Shown piece by piece: positions 42,951 through 51,665 of a stretch of DNA of 64,000 nucleotides (its first letter is position 1; each line of letters starts with the position of its first letter). Both the position numbers and the translations under genes were made by a program. The DNA is from Myceligenerans crystallogenes (GTDB lineage Bacteria; Actinomycetota; Actinomycetes; Actinomycetales; Cellulomonadaceae): assembly GCF_039529775.1 (NCBI RefSeq), contig NZ_BAAANL010000001.1, positions 186,001 to 250,000 of the forward strand, given 5' to 3'. The notes under the pieces are model-generated. The model searched no databases. It was given only the letters and a program-made list of their open reading frames with translations, and was not told the DNA's origin.

Positions 42951-43737
42951 GCCGGCCGGGCTCCTGTTCCTGGCCCAGCAGCCAGCCGGCCGCGGCGCGG
43001 AGGAAGGCCCGGTGCGACCCCGAGCCGAAGCTGCGCGGGTCGTGGCCCAGGCCCGAGTAGACGGTGCGGCCGCCGTGGGCCTCGTTCGCCCAGGCGACCG
43101 GGTGGACGTGGGTGCCGTCCGGGGCGCCGCTGCCGGGTCCCGGGCCGCGGGTGGTGAGCAGGACCCGGGACGTCTCCGCGACGACGAGGTGGCAGTAGCG
43201 CTCGTCGAACGCCGCGATCGACGACGCCGCGGCGTCCGCCCCGGGGCCGCCCGCGGCGGTTCGACCGGCGACGGTCCCGCCCGCGGCCGTTCCGCCGGTG
43301 CCGAGGCCGTCGGTGACCGGATGCCCCGGGACGACGTCGAACACCGCGTCCCCGATGGGCGGATGCATCGACACGCCCGGGATCCATCGCCCGCCGAGGA
43401 TCTCCTCGAAACCGGGTGCGTCCGCGAACGTGTTGGCGGCCTGGTGCAGCGCCAGGATCGCCCCGCCGCCCCGCGCCCACCCGGCGAGCCGCTCGTGGAA
43501 CCCGGCCCAGGCGGCGTCGTCCCCGTCGAACGCCGGATCCACGCGCCCGCTCCCGGAGTTCACCACCAGCAGCCCGGCGTCGTCCAGGTCGCCGAGCGCG
43601 TCCCGCCACGTCGACCGGACGGCGACGTCGCCCAGCTCTCCCAGCAGTTCCGCCACCACGTGCGAGGTGGCGGCGTGATCATGCCAGGGATCCTCGTACC
43701 GTCCCCGCCCGGCCAGAACCACGATGCGCGTCGTCAC
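42943..43737 (-). CDS. ThuA-like domain protein
   Basis: 264 residues with a ThuA-type glutamine-amidotransferase-like fold: TRIVVLAGRGRYEDPWHDH at the start, GGGAILALHQAANTFADAPGFEEILGGRW, FDVVPGHPVTDGL and GRTVYSGLGHDPRSF at the end. The family occurs with Gfo/Idh dehydrogenases in sugar clusters, and a trehalose-utilization role was proposed for the founder. A Gly/Ala-rich loop is inserted at about 150-170. It starts at GTG 43737 and overlaps the 3' end of the UxaA gene by 8 bases, convergent. Confidence 0.8.
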   Translation of the reverse strand: MTTRIVVLAGRGRYEDPWHDHAATSHVVAELLGELGDVAVRSTWRDALGDLDDAGLLVVNSGSGRVDPAFDGDDAAWAGFHERLAGWARGGGAILALHQAANTFADAPGFEEILGGRWIPGVSMHPPIGDAVFDVVPGHPVTDGLGTGGTAAGGTVAGRTAAGGPGADAAASSIAAFDERYCHLVVAETSRVLLTTRGPGPGSGAPDGTHVHPVAWANEAHGGRTVYSGLGHDPRSFGSGSHRAFLRAAAGWLLGQEQEPGRLR

Positions 43738-43775
43738 ACCGCGATCCTGCCACGAGACTCCGATACGGTCGGTTC

Positions 43776-45107
43776 GTGAGCTCAGTTCTGCGTGCCGGCC
43801 CGTCTCGTCCGCCTCGGATCCTTGTCGTCGGTGCCGGGCCCGGAGGGTCCGTCGCGGCGATCGCGCTGCGGCGCGAGCTGCCCGACGCCGAGGTCACGCT
43901 CGTCGACAAGGCCACCTTCCCGCGCGACAAGACCTGCGGCGACGGCATGGGTCCCGGCGCCCGGAGGATCCTGGAGCAGCTCGGGCTGACCGAGGTCTTC
44001 GAGCGCTTCGGCACCCCGACCGGCGTCGCGATCAGCGGCCCCGGCGGCGTGTCCGCCGCCATCGAGAAGTCGACCATCGCCCACGGTGACTTCCGCGGCT
44101 ACGTCGTGCCGCGCCTCGACCTCGACGAGGCGCTCAAGAACGCCGCGGTCGAGGCCGGGGTGACGTTCCGCGAGGGCGTCTCCTTCCAGGGCATCGAGAT
44201 GTCCGACGACGCCGGGGGCGCCGTCGTCCGCCTCGCGCGGGACGGCACGGGCCAGGGCGGCACGACGACGCCCGCCGTCGGCCACGATCCGGCGGCCGAG
44301 ACCGGGGTGACTACCGAGGCGTACGACCTCGTGGTGGGCGCCGACGGTGCCTACTCCGCCGTCCGGCGTGCGCTCGGGATCGCGCGCCCGGCGAAGAAGG
44401 ACACGATCATCGCGATGCGGGCCTACGCCACCGTGACGCATCCGGAGCGGGTGCTGGCGGACACGCTCTGGTTCGACTTCATCGACGAGCTGCTGCCCGC
44501 CTACGGGTGGATCTTCCCGCTGCCGGGCGACCGGGCGAACGTCGGCATCGGCATTCCCGTGGACCTGCTGGCGCAGCGGGAGCAGAAGCTCGGCGAGCTG
44601 TTCGACGTCTACCTCGCCGACCTGCGGCGGCGCGGGTTCGAGGTCACCGACGTCGGGTCGCACGCGACGCATCAGCTGCCGCACGGGGCGCGGCAGGCGA
44701 TGACCGCGGGCCCGTACCCGGTGGTGCTGATCGGGGACGCGGCGGCGACCATCAACACGCTGTCCGGCGAGGGCATCTTCTACGCGATGGCGGCGGGCGT
44801 GCAGCTGGCGGAGCACCTGGCGGCGGCCCGGGCGAGCGGCGGGGACGACGCGCTGCGCGGCACGGGGGTCCTGCAGACCGTGCGCTCGTTCGAGCGGGCG
44901 TTCACCAGGCGGTTCACGCGCCACCACCGCACCTGCGGCCTGGGCCAGCGGCTCATGCGGTCGCCGCGCTGGGCCCGGTTCACGATCCACTCGGTCGGCA
45001 GGGACCAGTCGGCGATGGCCACGGTCACGTCGATGATGTTCGACGAGGGTTCGGTCGGCATCAGCCACGTCCTGAAGGCGGCGGTACGCGGCGCCCTCCG
45101 GGCCTGA
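43776..45107 (+). CDS. Geranylgeranyl-reductase-like FAD oxidoreductase
   Basis: 443-residue flavoprotein. The FAD-binding start RILVVGAGPGGSVAAIALRR, the cofactor motif DLVVGADGAYSAVRRALG and VVLIGDAAATINTLSGEGIFYAMAAG place it in the geranylgeranyl reductase/FixC group, which reduces isoprenoid chains such as menaquinone side chains. GTG 43776 is used: a TACGGT -10 box ends 6 bases before it, suggesting a leaderless mRNA. A longer frame upstream overlaps the ThuA gene and is rejected. The substrate is inferred only from family. Confidence 0.86.
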   Translation: MSSVLRAGPSRPPRILVVGAGPGGSVAAIALRRELPDAEVTLVDKATFPRDKTCGDGMGPGARRILEQLGLTEVFERFGTPTGVAISGPGGVSAAIEKSTIAHGDFRGYVVPRLDLDEALKNAAVEAGVTFREGVSFQGIEMSDDAGGAVVRLARDGTGQGGTTTPAVGHDPAAETGVTTEAYDLVVGADGAYSAVRRALGIARPAKKDTIIAMRAYATVTHPERVLADTLWFDFIDELLPAYGWIFPLPGDRANVGIGIPVDLLAQREQKLGELFDVYLADLRRRGFEVTDVGSHATHQLPHGARQAMTAGPYPVVLIGDAAATINTLSGEGIFYAMAAGVQLAEHLAAARASGGDDALRGTGVLQTVRSFERAFTRRFTRHHRTCGLGQRLMRSPRWARFTIHSVGRDQSAMATVTSMMFDEGSVGISHVLKAAVRGALRA

Positions 45108-45155
45108 CCCCTGACCCTGACCCCCCGTCCGAGCAGCCGCGGCCGCCGCCCACCG

Positions 45156-45213
45156 GCGACCATGTCATCTCGGTCGATGGCAACGCTTCCACCGGCCGAG
45201 ATGACATGGTCGC
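45156..45213. terminator. Strong hairpin with perfect 18-bp arms
   Basis: GCGACCATGTCATCTCGG (45156-45173) and its exact complement at 45196-45213 enclose a 22-base loop, 48 bases after the flavoprotein stop. No T-run follows. A terminator is likely, although an arm this exact could also be a protein-binding or structured RNA element. Confidence 0.65.
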
Positions 45214-45296
45214 TGGCCGGTCCTCTCCGGCCGGCCGGATGGGGATGGGGGTGGCGGGGTTGACACTGACACCGTGGTAGGCGGGAGAACTGGACC

Positions 45297-46109
45297 ATGT
45301 TGTCCATCGGAGCGTTCGCGCAGATCGGCCAGGTGACCCACCGCATGCTGCGGCACTGGGACCAGGCCGGGCTGCTCGTGCCCGCCCACGTCGACGAGTT
45401 CAACGGTTACCGCTCGTACGACCCGTCCCAGCTCGACCGGCTGCACCGGATCGTGGCGCTCCGCGCGCTCGGGTTCGGGCTCGACGACATCTCGGCCCTG
45501 CTGGCCGAGGGCGTCGGGCCGGACCGGCTCGCCGGGCTCCTGTCGGAGCGGCGCGGGGAACTGGAGCGGGAGCACGCGCTGGCGACCGCGCGTCTGTTCG
45601 ACGTGGAACGGCGGCTCCGCTTCATCGCAGAGGAGAAGACCATGCCTGGCATCGAGATCGTCACCAAGAAGCTGCCCGCCGTCCGGATGGCCGCCCGGAC
45701 CTTCACGGTCGCCGAGCAGCCGGAGATCGGCCCGCTCGTCGGCCCGGCGTTCGACGCCGTCGCCGACGCCGTGACCGCCGCGCACGGGCCCGGGCGGCTC
45801 GGGATCCCGATGGCGACGTACACGATGGTCGAGGACGGCATCACCGCCGTCGTCGGCTTCGAGTACGGCGGCGAGGTGCTCGACGGCTTCGAGATCGCCG
45901 AGCTGCCCGCCGTGGACGAGGCGTTCTGCACCGTCCACCTGGGCTCGATGGCCGGGATCGGCGGCACCTGGCAGGCGCTGCACACGGAGCTCACGGCGCG
46001 GGGGTTCGCGCCGTCCGCGCCGGGCCGGGAGGTCTACCTCCGCGCCGAGGGCGAGGACCAGTCCGACTGGGTCACGGAGATCCAGCAGCCGGTCACCCGC
46101 GCGCGGTAG
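45297..46109 (+). CDS. MerR-family regulator with GyrI-like effector domain
   Basis: 270 residues. The winged helix is LSIGAFAQIGQVTHRMLRHWDQAGLL ... YRSYDPSQLDRLHRI, followed by a coiled-coil dimer helix and, after the EEKTMPGIEIVTKKLPAVRMAA junction, a GyrI/BmrR-like ligand-binding domain. It probably senses a small hydrophobic molecule and activates an efflux or self promoter. TTGACA (45260-45265) lies upstream; GGGAG precedes ATG by 9 bases. No clear target gene adjoins. Confidence 0.88.
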   Translation: MLSIGAFAQIGQVTHRMLRHWDQAGLLVPAHVDEFNGYRSYDPSQLDRLHRIVALRALGFGLDDISALLAEGVGPDRLAGLLSERRGELEREHALATARLFDVERRLRFIAEEKTMPGIEIVTKKLPAVRMAARTFTVAEQPEIGPLVGPAFDAVADAVTAAHGPGRLGIPMATYTMVEDGITAVVGFEYGGEVLDGFEIAELPAVDEAFCTVHLGSMAGIGGTWQALHTELTARGFAPSAPGREVYLRAEGEDQSDWVTEIQQPVTRAR

Positions 46110-46123
46110 GGCCGCCGACCATC

Positions 46124-46182
46124 GAGTGCCCGCGACGCGTCACGCCTGATCCCAGGGAGGCCGTGACGCTTCGCGGGCGCTC
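46124..46182. terminator. Bidirectional hairpin terminator
   Basis: Arms 46124-46144 and 46162-46182 pair at 19 of 21 positions with a 17-base loop, between the convergent MerR and DUF808 genes. Confidence 0.75.
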
Positions 46183-46197
46183 CGCCTGCGGCTGCGG

Positions 46198-47190
46198 TCA
46201 GGCAGGTTCCGGGTGGTCCTGGTGGGTGTCCGCCGCGGCGGCGTCGGCGGGGGTGTGGTCGTCCTTCTTGCCGAAGGGGAGCACGTGCAGCACGCCGACG
46301 ACGACGCCGCCCACGATCACGCCCGCGATCGCCGAGCACAGGGTGTTGAAGAGCCACGCCAGGACGGCGCCCGCCACCGGGACCGCGTGGTGGATGGCCT
46401 CCTCCACGCCGTGCACCCAGCCGTACGGGGCGTGCCAGCCCAGCTCGTCCGCGCCCACCAGCAGCAGGTGCCCGCCGACCCAGAGCATCGCGATGGTCCC
46501 CACGACGGAGATCACGCTCAGCACCCGCGGCATGCCCGCGACGAGGGCCCTGCCGAACCGCTGCGCGCCCGGGGACTCGCGCTGCGCCAGCAGCAGCCCG
46601 ACGTCGTCCATCTTCACGATGAGACCGACCACGCCGTAGACGGCGATCGTGATGAAGACCGCGACGACGACGAGCGCGCCCAGGCGGAACCAGAAGCTCT
46701 GGTCCGCCACCTCGTTGAGGGCGATGACCATGATCTCGGCGGACAGGATCAGGTCGGTGCGGATCGCGCCCGCGACGACGGTCTTCTCGGCGTCGGGTCC
46801 CTTGACGGCGGCGGGCTTCGCGTGGTTCCCGCCGTGGCCGAACCAGCCGAGGATCTTCTCCGTGCCCTCGAACGCGAGGTACGTACCGCCGATCATGAGG
46901 ATCGGCGTGAGCGCCCACGGCGCCCACTGCGACAGGATCAGCGCGATCGGCAGGATGAACAGCAGCTTGTTGCGGATCGAGCCGATCGCGATCTTCTTGA
47001 CGATCGGCAGCTCGCGGTCGGCGGTGACGCCGTGCACGTACTGCGGCGTGACGGCGGTGTCGTCGATGACGACGCCGGCCGCCTTGGCGGTGGCCTTGCC
47101 GGCGGCGGCGCCGACGTCGTCGATGGAGGCGGCCGCGAGCTTGGCGAGCGCGGCGACGTCGTCGAGCAGCCCGAGAAGTCCGGCGCTCAT
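46198..47190 (-). CDS. DUF808 family membrane protein
   Basis: 330 residues, YedI-like. The start MSAGLLGLLDDVAALAKLAAASIDDVGAAAGKA is the family signature, followed by VVIDDTAVTPQYV and several hydrophobic helices (FILPIALILSQWAP, GALVVVAVFITIAVYGVVG, ISVVGTIAMLWVGGHLLLVG, IAGVIVGGVVVGVLHVLPF). The C-terminus is His/Asp-rich. Molecular function is not established for the family. GGAG lies about 10 bases before ATG 47190. Confidence 0.88.
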   Translation of the reverse strand: MSAGLLGLLDDVAALAKLAAASIDDVGAAAGKATAKAAGVVIDDTAVTPQYVHGVTADRELPIVKKIAIGSIRNKLLFILPIALILSQWAPWALTPILMIGGTYLAFEGTEKILGWFGHGGNHAKPAAVKGPDAEKTVVAGAIRTDLILSAEIMVIALNEVADQSFWFRLGALVVVAVFITIAVYGVVGLIVKMDDVGLLLAQRESPGAQRFGRALVAGMPRVLSVISVVGTIAMLWVGGHLLLVGADELGWHAPYGWVHGVEEAIHHAVPVAGAVLAWLFNTLCSAIAGVIVGGVVVGVLHVLPFGKKDDHTPADAAAADTHQDHPEPA

Positions 47191-47246
47191 CGGCTCGTCT
47201 CCGGCGTGCGAGGGGCAGCAGGGTGCGCAGCAGGCATGGCTGCAGC

Positions 47247-47777
47247 CTACGGGAACCGGCTGGGTGAATCCTCCGGCTGCTGCCCCGCGAAGTCGTGCTG
47301 GCGCCAGGCCTCGTACGTCGCGATCGAGGCGGCGTTGGTGAGGTTGAGGGAGCGGCGGCCGGGGAGCATCGGGATGGTGAGCTGGTCCGTGACGCGGGGG
47401 TGGGCCAGGACCTCCGCCGGCAGACCGGTGGGTTCCGGGCCGAACAGGAGGATGTCGTCCGGGCGGTAGGCGACGTCGGTGTAGCGGGTGGTGCCGCGGG
47501 TGGTGAAGGCGAAGACGCGGGAGCCCGGGAGGGTGGCCAGCGCGGCGTCGAACGACTCGTGGACCTGCATCACCGCGAGGTCGTGGTAGTCGAGGCCCGC
47601 GCGCCTCAGCTTCGCCTCGGACAGGTCGAAGCCGAGCGGCTCGATCAGGTGCAGCCGGGCGCCGGTGACCGCCGCGAGCCGGATCGCGGAGCCGGTGTTC
47701 CCGGGAATCCGTGGCTCGAGGTACATGACGTGGAGGAGCGGCGTCTGCGGCAGGTCGGGTGGTTCGGCGTCGGGCAC
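47247..47777 (-). CDS. trmL: tRNA (cytidine(34)-2'-O)-methyltransferase
   Basis: 176-residue SPOUT methyltransferase that modifies the wobble base of certain leucine tRNAs using S-adenosylmethionine. It shows LEPRIPGNTGSAIRLAAVTGARLHLIEPLGF at the N-terminus and the knotted C-terminal LLFGPEPTGLP and IPMLPGRRSLNLTNAASIATYEAWRQ. It starts at GTG 47777 with a GAGAAT -10-like box 7 bases upstream. An N-terminal tail of about 14 residues is Pro/Asp-rich. Confidence 0.93.
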   Translation of the reverse strand: MPDAEPPDLPQTPLLHVMYLEPRIPGNTGSAIRLAAVTGARLHLIEPLGFDLSEAKLRRAGLDYHDLAVMQVHESFDAALATLPGSRVFAFTTRGTTRYTDVAYRPDDILLFGPEPTGLPAEVLAHPRVTDQLTIPMLPGRRSLNLTNAASIATYEAWRQHDFAGQQPEDSPSRFP

Positions 47778-47829
47778 GACGTCGATTCTCCCCGATCCGC
47801 GCCTCCCGAGCGCCCCGGCGCACGGGAAA

Positions 47830-47872
47830 GGCCGGGGCAGCAGGGGTTCTTGTGGAGCCTGCTGCCCCGGCC
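47830..47872 (-). terminator. Hairpin terminator of PEP carboxykinase gene
   Basis: GGCCGGGGCAGCAGG and CCTGCTGCCCCGGCC are perfectly complementary 15-base arms with a 13-base loop, 150 bases after the pck stop on the minus strand, followed on that strand by TTTCCC. A second short palindrome, TCCCGGCCGGGA, lies at about 47917. Confidence 0.75.
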
Positions 47873-48023
47873 CAGGTATCCCTCCGAGTGAGGGGCCCGG
47901 CCGGTCTGCCTCAATTTCCCGGCCGGGAGTTCGTGGGGTGGTGCTGGTCCAGGCAGGCCCGATCGGCGGATCTGGGGGTCAGGTCACCGCCGAGCGGGGC
48001 CTGCCGGGAGTCTGGTGGCGGAT

Positions 48024-49970
48024 TCAGCCGTCCAGGCGGTCGCGGAGGTTCGCGAGCTGCTTGTGCAGCGCGGCGGGCACGCGGTTGCCGAACTGCCCGA
48101 AGAACTCCTCGGTCAGGTCCGTCTCCGTGAGCCACGGCCCGGCGGGCACGTCGAACAGCGCCTCGAGGACCGGCGCCGGGAGGTCCAGCCCGTCCACGTT
48201 CAGCGCGCCGTCGGCCGGAACGCGTCCGACGGCGGACGCCACCGACCGGTCCTCGCCCTCGCCGCGTGCGGCGGCGACCTGCCCGGCGATCCACTCGATC
48301 ACCCGCGAGTTCTCGCCGAACCCGGGCCACAGGAACGACCCGTCGGCGCCCTTGCGGAACCAGTTGACCTGGAAGATCAGCGGGCGCCTGGCCTCCTCGA
48401 CGAGGTCGCCCACGCGCAGCCAGTGCGCCCAGTGGTCGGCCATGTTGTAGCCGCAGAACGGCATCATCGCGAACGGGTCGCGCCGCAGCTCGCCCACGGT
48501 GCCCTCCGCGGCGGCCGTGCGCTCCGAGGAGATCGTCGCGCCCAGGAACACGCCGTGCTCCCAGCCCAGCGACTGCGTCACCAGCGGGACGTTCGACGCG
48601 CGGCGCCCGCCGAAGACGATCGCGTCCACGGGCACGCCCGCCGGGTCCTCCCAGGTGTCGGCGATGGTCGGGCACTGCGCCGCCGAGACCGTGAACCGTG
48701 AGTTCGGGTGCGCGGCGGGCTCGTCCGAGTCCGGCGTCCAGTCCCGGCCGCGCCAGTCGGTCAGGTGGGCGGGCGGCTCGTCGGTCAGGCCCTCCCACCA
48801 GACGTCGCCGTCGTGGGTCAGCGCGACGTTGGTGAAGATCGTGTCGTGGTCGAACGTGCGGACGGCCACGGGGTTCGTGCTCTCGCCCGTGCCGGGTGCG
48901 ACGCCGAAGAAGCCGGCCTCCGGGTTGATCGCCCGCAGCGACCCGTCCGGCCCCGGCCGCATCCACACGATGTCGTCGCCGAGCGTCTCGACCTTCCAGC
49001 CCGGGATCGTGGGCTGCAGCATCGCGAGGTTCGTCTTGCCGCAGGCGCTCGGGAACGCGGCGGCCAGGTGGAACTGCCTGCCCGCCGGCGACGTGGCGCG
49101 GATCAGGAGCATGTGCTCGGCCAGCCAGCCCTCGTCGCGCGCCATCGCCGAGGCGATCCGCAGCGCGAAGCACTTCTTGCCGAGCAGCGCGTTGCCGCCG
49201 TAGCCGGAGCCGTAGGACCAGATCTCGCGGGTCTCGGGGTAGTGCACGATGTACTTCGTGTCGTTGCAGGGCCAGGCAACATCAGCGACGTCGTCCGCCA
49301 GCGGCGCCCCGACCGAGTGCACGGCCGGGACCCACTGCGCCCCCGCGTCGATGAGGTCGACCACGGCACCCGACACGCGCGTCATGACGTGCATGGAGAC
49401 GACGACGTAGGGCGAGTCCGTGATCTCGATCCCCACCTGCGAGATCGGCCCGCCGACCGGGCCCATCGAGAACGGCACCACGTACATGGTGCGGCCGCGC
49501 ATGGCGCCCGCGAAGACCTCGTCCAGCTCGGCGCGCATCGCGGCGGGCGCGACCCAGTTGTTGGTGGGGCCGGCGTCGTCCTCGCGCTCGGAGCAGATGA
49601 ACGTGCGGGACTCGACCCGCGCGACGTCGGACGGGTCGGAGCGGGCGAGGTAGGAGCCGGGCCGCTTCGCCTCGTTCAGCTTGATCAGCGTGCCCGCCTC
49701 GACCATCTCGTCGACGAGGCGCTGCTTCTCCGCGGCGGAGCCGTCGCACCAGACGACGCGGTCGGGCTGGGTGAGCGCGGCGATGTCGTTGACCCAGGCG
49801 CGCAGGTCGAGTGGCTGCCCGGCGAGGCCGGGGGCGGCGGAGCCGGACGGGGACCCGGCGGCGGGAGCGGCCTGGGGCATGGCACCGGCGCCGAAGGAGG
49901 CACCGGCCTCGGAGGTCTCCGAGACGAGCTCGGCGACAAGGCGGGTACGGCGCGGGTTCGCGAGGAACAT
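48024..49970 (-). CDS. pckG: Phosphoenolpyruvate carboxykinase (GTP)
   Basis: 648-residue gluconeogenic enzyme converting oxaloacetate and GTP to phosphoenolpyruvate. The phosphate loop AAFPSACGKTNLAML, metal/kinase-2 region LGDDIVWMRPGPDG, FGVAPGTGESTNP, VFGGRRASNVPLV and FCGYNMADHW are all intact. About 40 Ala/Gly/Pro-rich residues near the N-terminus make it longer than the roughly 610-residue norm. ATG 49970 has GGGAG 6 bases upstream; ATG 49982 is possible. It is divergent from the ScfR-type regulator, consistent with control by fatty-acid or acetate status. Confidence 0.95.
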   Translation of the reverse strand: MFLANPRRTRLVAELVSETSEAGASFGAGAMPQAAPAAGSPSGSAAPGLAGQPLDLRAWVNDIAALTQPDRVVWCDGSAAEKQRLVDEMVEAGTLIKLNEAKRPGSYLARSDPSDVARVESRTFICSEREDDAGPTNNWVAPAAMRAELDEVFAGAMRGRTMYVVPFSMGPVGGPISQVGIEITDSPYVVVSMHVMTRVSGAVVDLIDAGAQWVPAVHSVGAPLADDVADVAWPCNDTKYIVHYPETREIWSYGSGYGGNALLGKKCFALRIASAMARDEGWLAEHMLLIRATSPAGRQFHLAAAFPSACGKTNLAMLQPTIPGWKVETLGDDIVWMRPGPDGSLRAINPEAGFFGVAPGTGESTNPVAVRTFDHDTIFTNVALTHDGDVWWEGLTDEPPAHLTDWRGRDWTPDSDEPAAHPNSRFTVSAAQCPTIADTWEDPAGVPVDAIVFGGRRASNVPLVTQSLGWEHGVFLGATISSERTAAAEGTVGELRRDPFAMMPFCGYNMADHWAHWLRVGDLVEEARRPLIFQVNWFRKGADGSFLWPGFGENSRVIEWIAGQVAAARGEGEDRSVASAVGRVPADGALNVDGLDLPAPVLEALFDVPAGPWLTETDLTEEFFGQFGNRVPAALHKQLANLRDRLDG

Positions 49971-50044
49971 GCTGGCTCCCATCTGCAACAACTGGCTGGG
50001 TTTCCAGCATGCGCGTGCTGTGGTCCGATTTACCATCGGATCCG

Positions 50045-50075
50045 TTGTCAAGATCGGCCGATCTTTACATATGAT
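50045..50075 (+). promoter_or_regulatory. Promoter of ScfR-type gene with embedded 14-bp palindrome
   Basis: TTGTCA (-35, 50045) and TATGAT (-10, 50070; CATATG at 50068 is an alternative) enclose AGATCGGCCGATCT at 50051-50064, a perfect palindrome. An additional TCCGAT-TTACC-ATCGGA inverted repeat lies at 50024-50040 towards pckG. Confidence 0.6.
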
Positions 50076-50151
50076 GAAGCCGAGCGCTCCTGCGGGAGTG
50101 ATCTGGGGCACACCGGCATGGAACGGTCGGCAACGGAGAGGGAGGGTACGT

Positions 50152-51648
50152 ATGCGGAACCAGGCGTCGTCGTCCGACATCACGGGCACCGCCGACGACG
50201 ACGAGACCGACCTCATCACCCTCGGCCGCCGCGTGCGGCACGCGCGCGGCGCGGCCGGGCTGACGCTGGACCGGCTGGGCGAGCAGGTCGGCGCGGCGGC
50301 GAGCCTGCTGAGCCTGATCGAGAACGGGCGCCGGGAGCCGAAGCTCTCCCTGCTGAAGTCGATCGCCGCCGCACTGGGCCTGTCGCTGAACGACCTGCTC
50401 GACCCCGAACCGCCGTCGCGCCGCGCGGCCCTGGAGATCGCGCTGGACCGCGCGCAGCGCGGGCCGCTCTTCGCGGGGCTGGGGCTGCCCGCGGTCAAGC
50501 CGTCGCAGAAGCTGCCGACGCCGGTGCTGGAACAGCTCGTCGGGCTGCACGAGGAGATCGCCCGGCGCGCCCAGGAGGCCATCGCCACCCCCGAGGAGGC
50601 GCGCCGCGCCAACACCGAGCTGCGGCTGGAGCGGCAGGCGCGCGACAACTACTTCCCGCAGTTCGAGACCCTCGCGGAGGAGCTGGTGCGCGGCGCCGGC
50701 TACGCGGGCGGGGCGCTCACGCACCGCACGGTCGCGGTGCTCGCCGAGCGCCTCGGCTTCACGATCCTGCACGTCAGCGACCTGCCGCGGTCCGCGCGTA
50801 CGGTCACCGACCTGCACAGCGGCCGCATCTACCTGCCCCTGGCGTCGGTGCCGGGCGGTCACGGGCTGCGCTCGCTGGCGCTGCAGGCGATCGCGCACCG
50901 CGTGCTCGAGCACGAGCGGCCGCGCACCTATGCGGAGTTCCTGCGGCAGCGGGTCGAGATCACGTACTTCGCGGCCGCGTGCCTGGTGCCGCAGTCCGCG
51001 GCGGTGCCGTTCCTCGCCGAGCGCAAGCGCGAGCGGGACCTCGCGGTCGAGGACTTCCGCGACGCCTTCGGCGTCACGCACGAGGCCGCCGCGATGCGGC
51101 TGACCAACCTCGCCACGGTCAAGCTCGGCGTCCCGCTGCACTTCCTGCGCGTGGGGGACGACGGCGCGCTGTTCCGCGGGTACGAGAACGACGGGCTGCG
51201 CTTCCCGCGCGACGCCACGGGCGCCATCGAGGGGCAGCTGGTCTGCCGCCGCTGGGCGGCCCGCGAGGCGTTCGCCCGGCGCGACGTCGCCACGGAGTAC
51301 TACCAGTACACGGACACCCCCGCGGGGACGTACTGGTGCTCCACCCAGACCGGCTCCGGCGACACGGGCGCCTTCTCCATCACCGTGGGCGTGCCGTACG
51401 CCCACGCGAAGTGGTTCCGCGGACGCGACACCCAGGTGCGCAAGGTGTCCACCTGCCCGGACCCGGCGTGCTGCTCGCGCCCCGCGCCGGAACTGGCCGA
51501 ACGCTGGTCCGGCGCGGCCTGGCCGTCCGCCCGCATGCACCAGCAGGTCCTCGCGGCCCTCCCGCGCGGCGCCTTCCCGGGCGTGGACGACGCGGAGGTC
51601 TACGCCTTCCTGGACCGCCATGCGCCGAGTGACGATCCCTCGGAATGA
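50152..51648 (+). CDS. ScfR/RamB-type short-chain fatty acyl-CoA regulator
   Basis: 498 residues. An XRE helix-turn-helix (ITLGRRVRHARGAAGLTLDRLGEQVGAAASLLSLIENGRREP) is followed by an IrrE-like middle region (SLALQAIAHRVLEHERPRTYAEFLRQRVEITYFAAACLVP) and a C-terminal domain with paired cysteines (VCRRWAARE, CPDPACCSRP). This is the architecture of RamB and the ScfR group, which respond to acyl-CoA and control acetate, propionate and glyoxylate genes. GGAGGG is 6 bases before ATG 50152. The palindrome in its promoter suggests self-regulation, and pckG across the promoter is a plausible target. Confidence 0.88.
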   Translation: MRNQASSSDITGTADDDETDLITLGRRVRHARGAAGLTLDRLGEQVGAAASLLSLIENGRREPKLSLLKSIAAALGLSLNDLLDPEPPSRRAALEIALDRAQRGPLFAGLGLPAVKPSQKLPTPVLEQLVGLHEEIARRAQEAIATPEEARRANTELRLERQARDNYFPQFETLAEELVRGAGYAGGALTHRTVAVLAERLGFTILHVSDLPRSARTVTDLHSGRIYLPLASVPGGHGLRSLALQAIAHRVLEHERPRTYAEFLRQRVEITYFAAACLVPQSAAVPFLAERKRERDLAVEDFRDAFGVTHEAAAMRLTNLATVKLGVPLHFLRVGDDGALFRGYENDGLRFPRDATGAIEGQLVCRRWAAREAFARRDVATEYYQYTDTPAGTYWCSTQTGSGDTGAFSITVGVPYAHAKWFRGRDTQVRKVSTCPDPACCSRPAPELAERWSGAAWPSARMHQQVLAALPRGAFPGVDDAEVYAFLDRHAPSDDPSE

Positions 51649-51665
51649 ACAGGTAGTTTGTCGCT

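Noticed and set aside
43416..43775. Longer start for the flavoprotein gene
   Set aside because: The extra 120 codons lie antisense inside the ThuA gene, are Arg/Pro-rich, and precede a clean -10 box and GTG at 43776.
48708..51632. Plus-strand frame of 974 codons across pckG and the ScfR-type gene
   Set aside because: It runs antisense to pckG and then out of frame through the regulator; neither half resembles a protein family.
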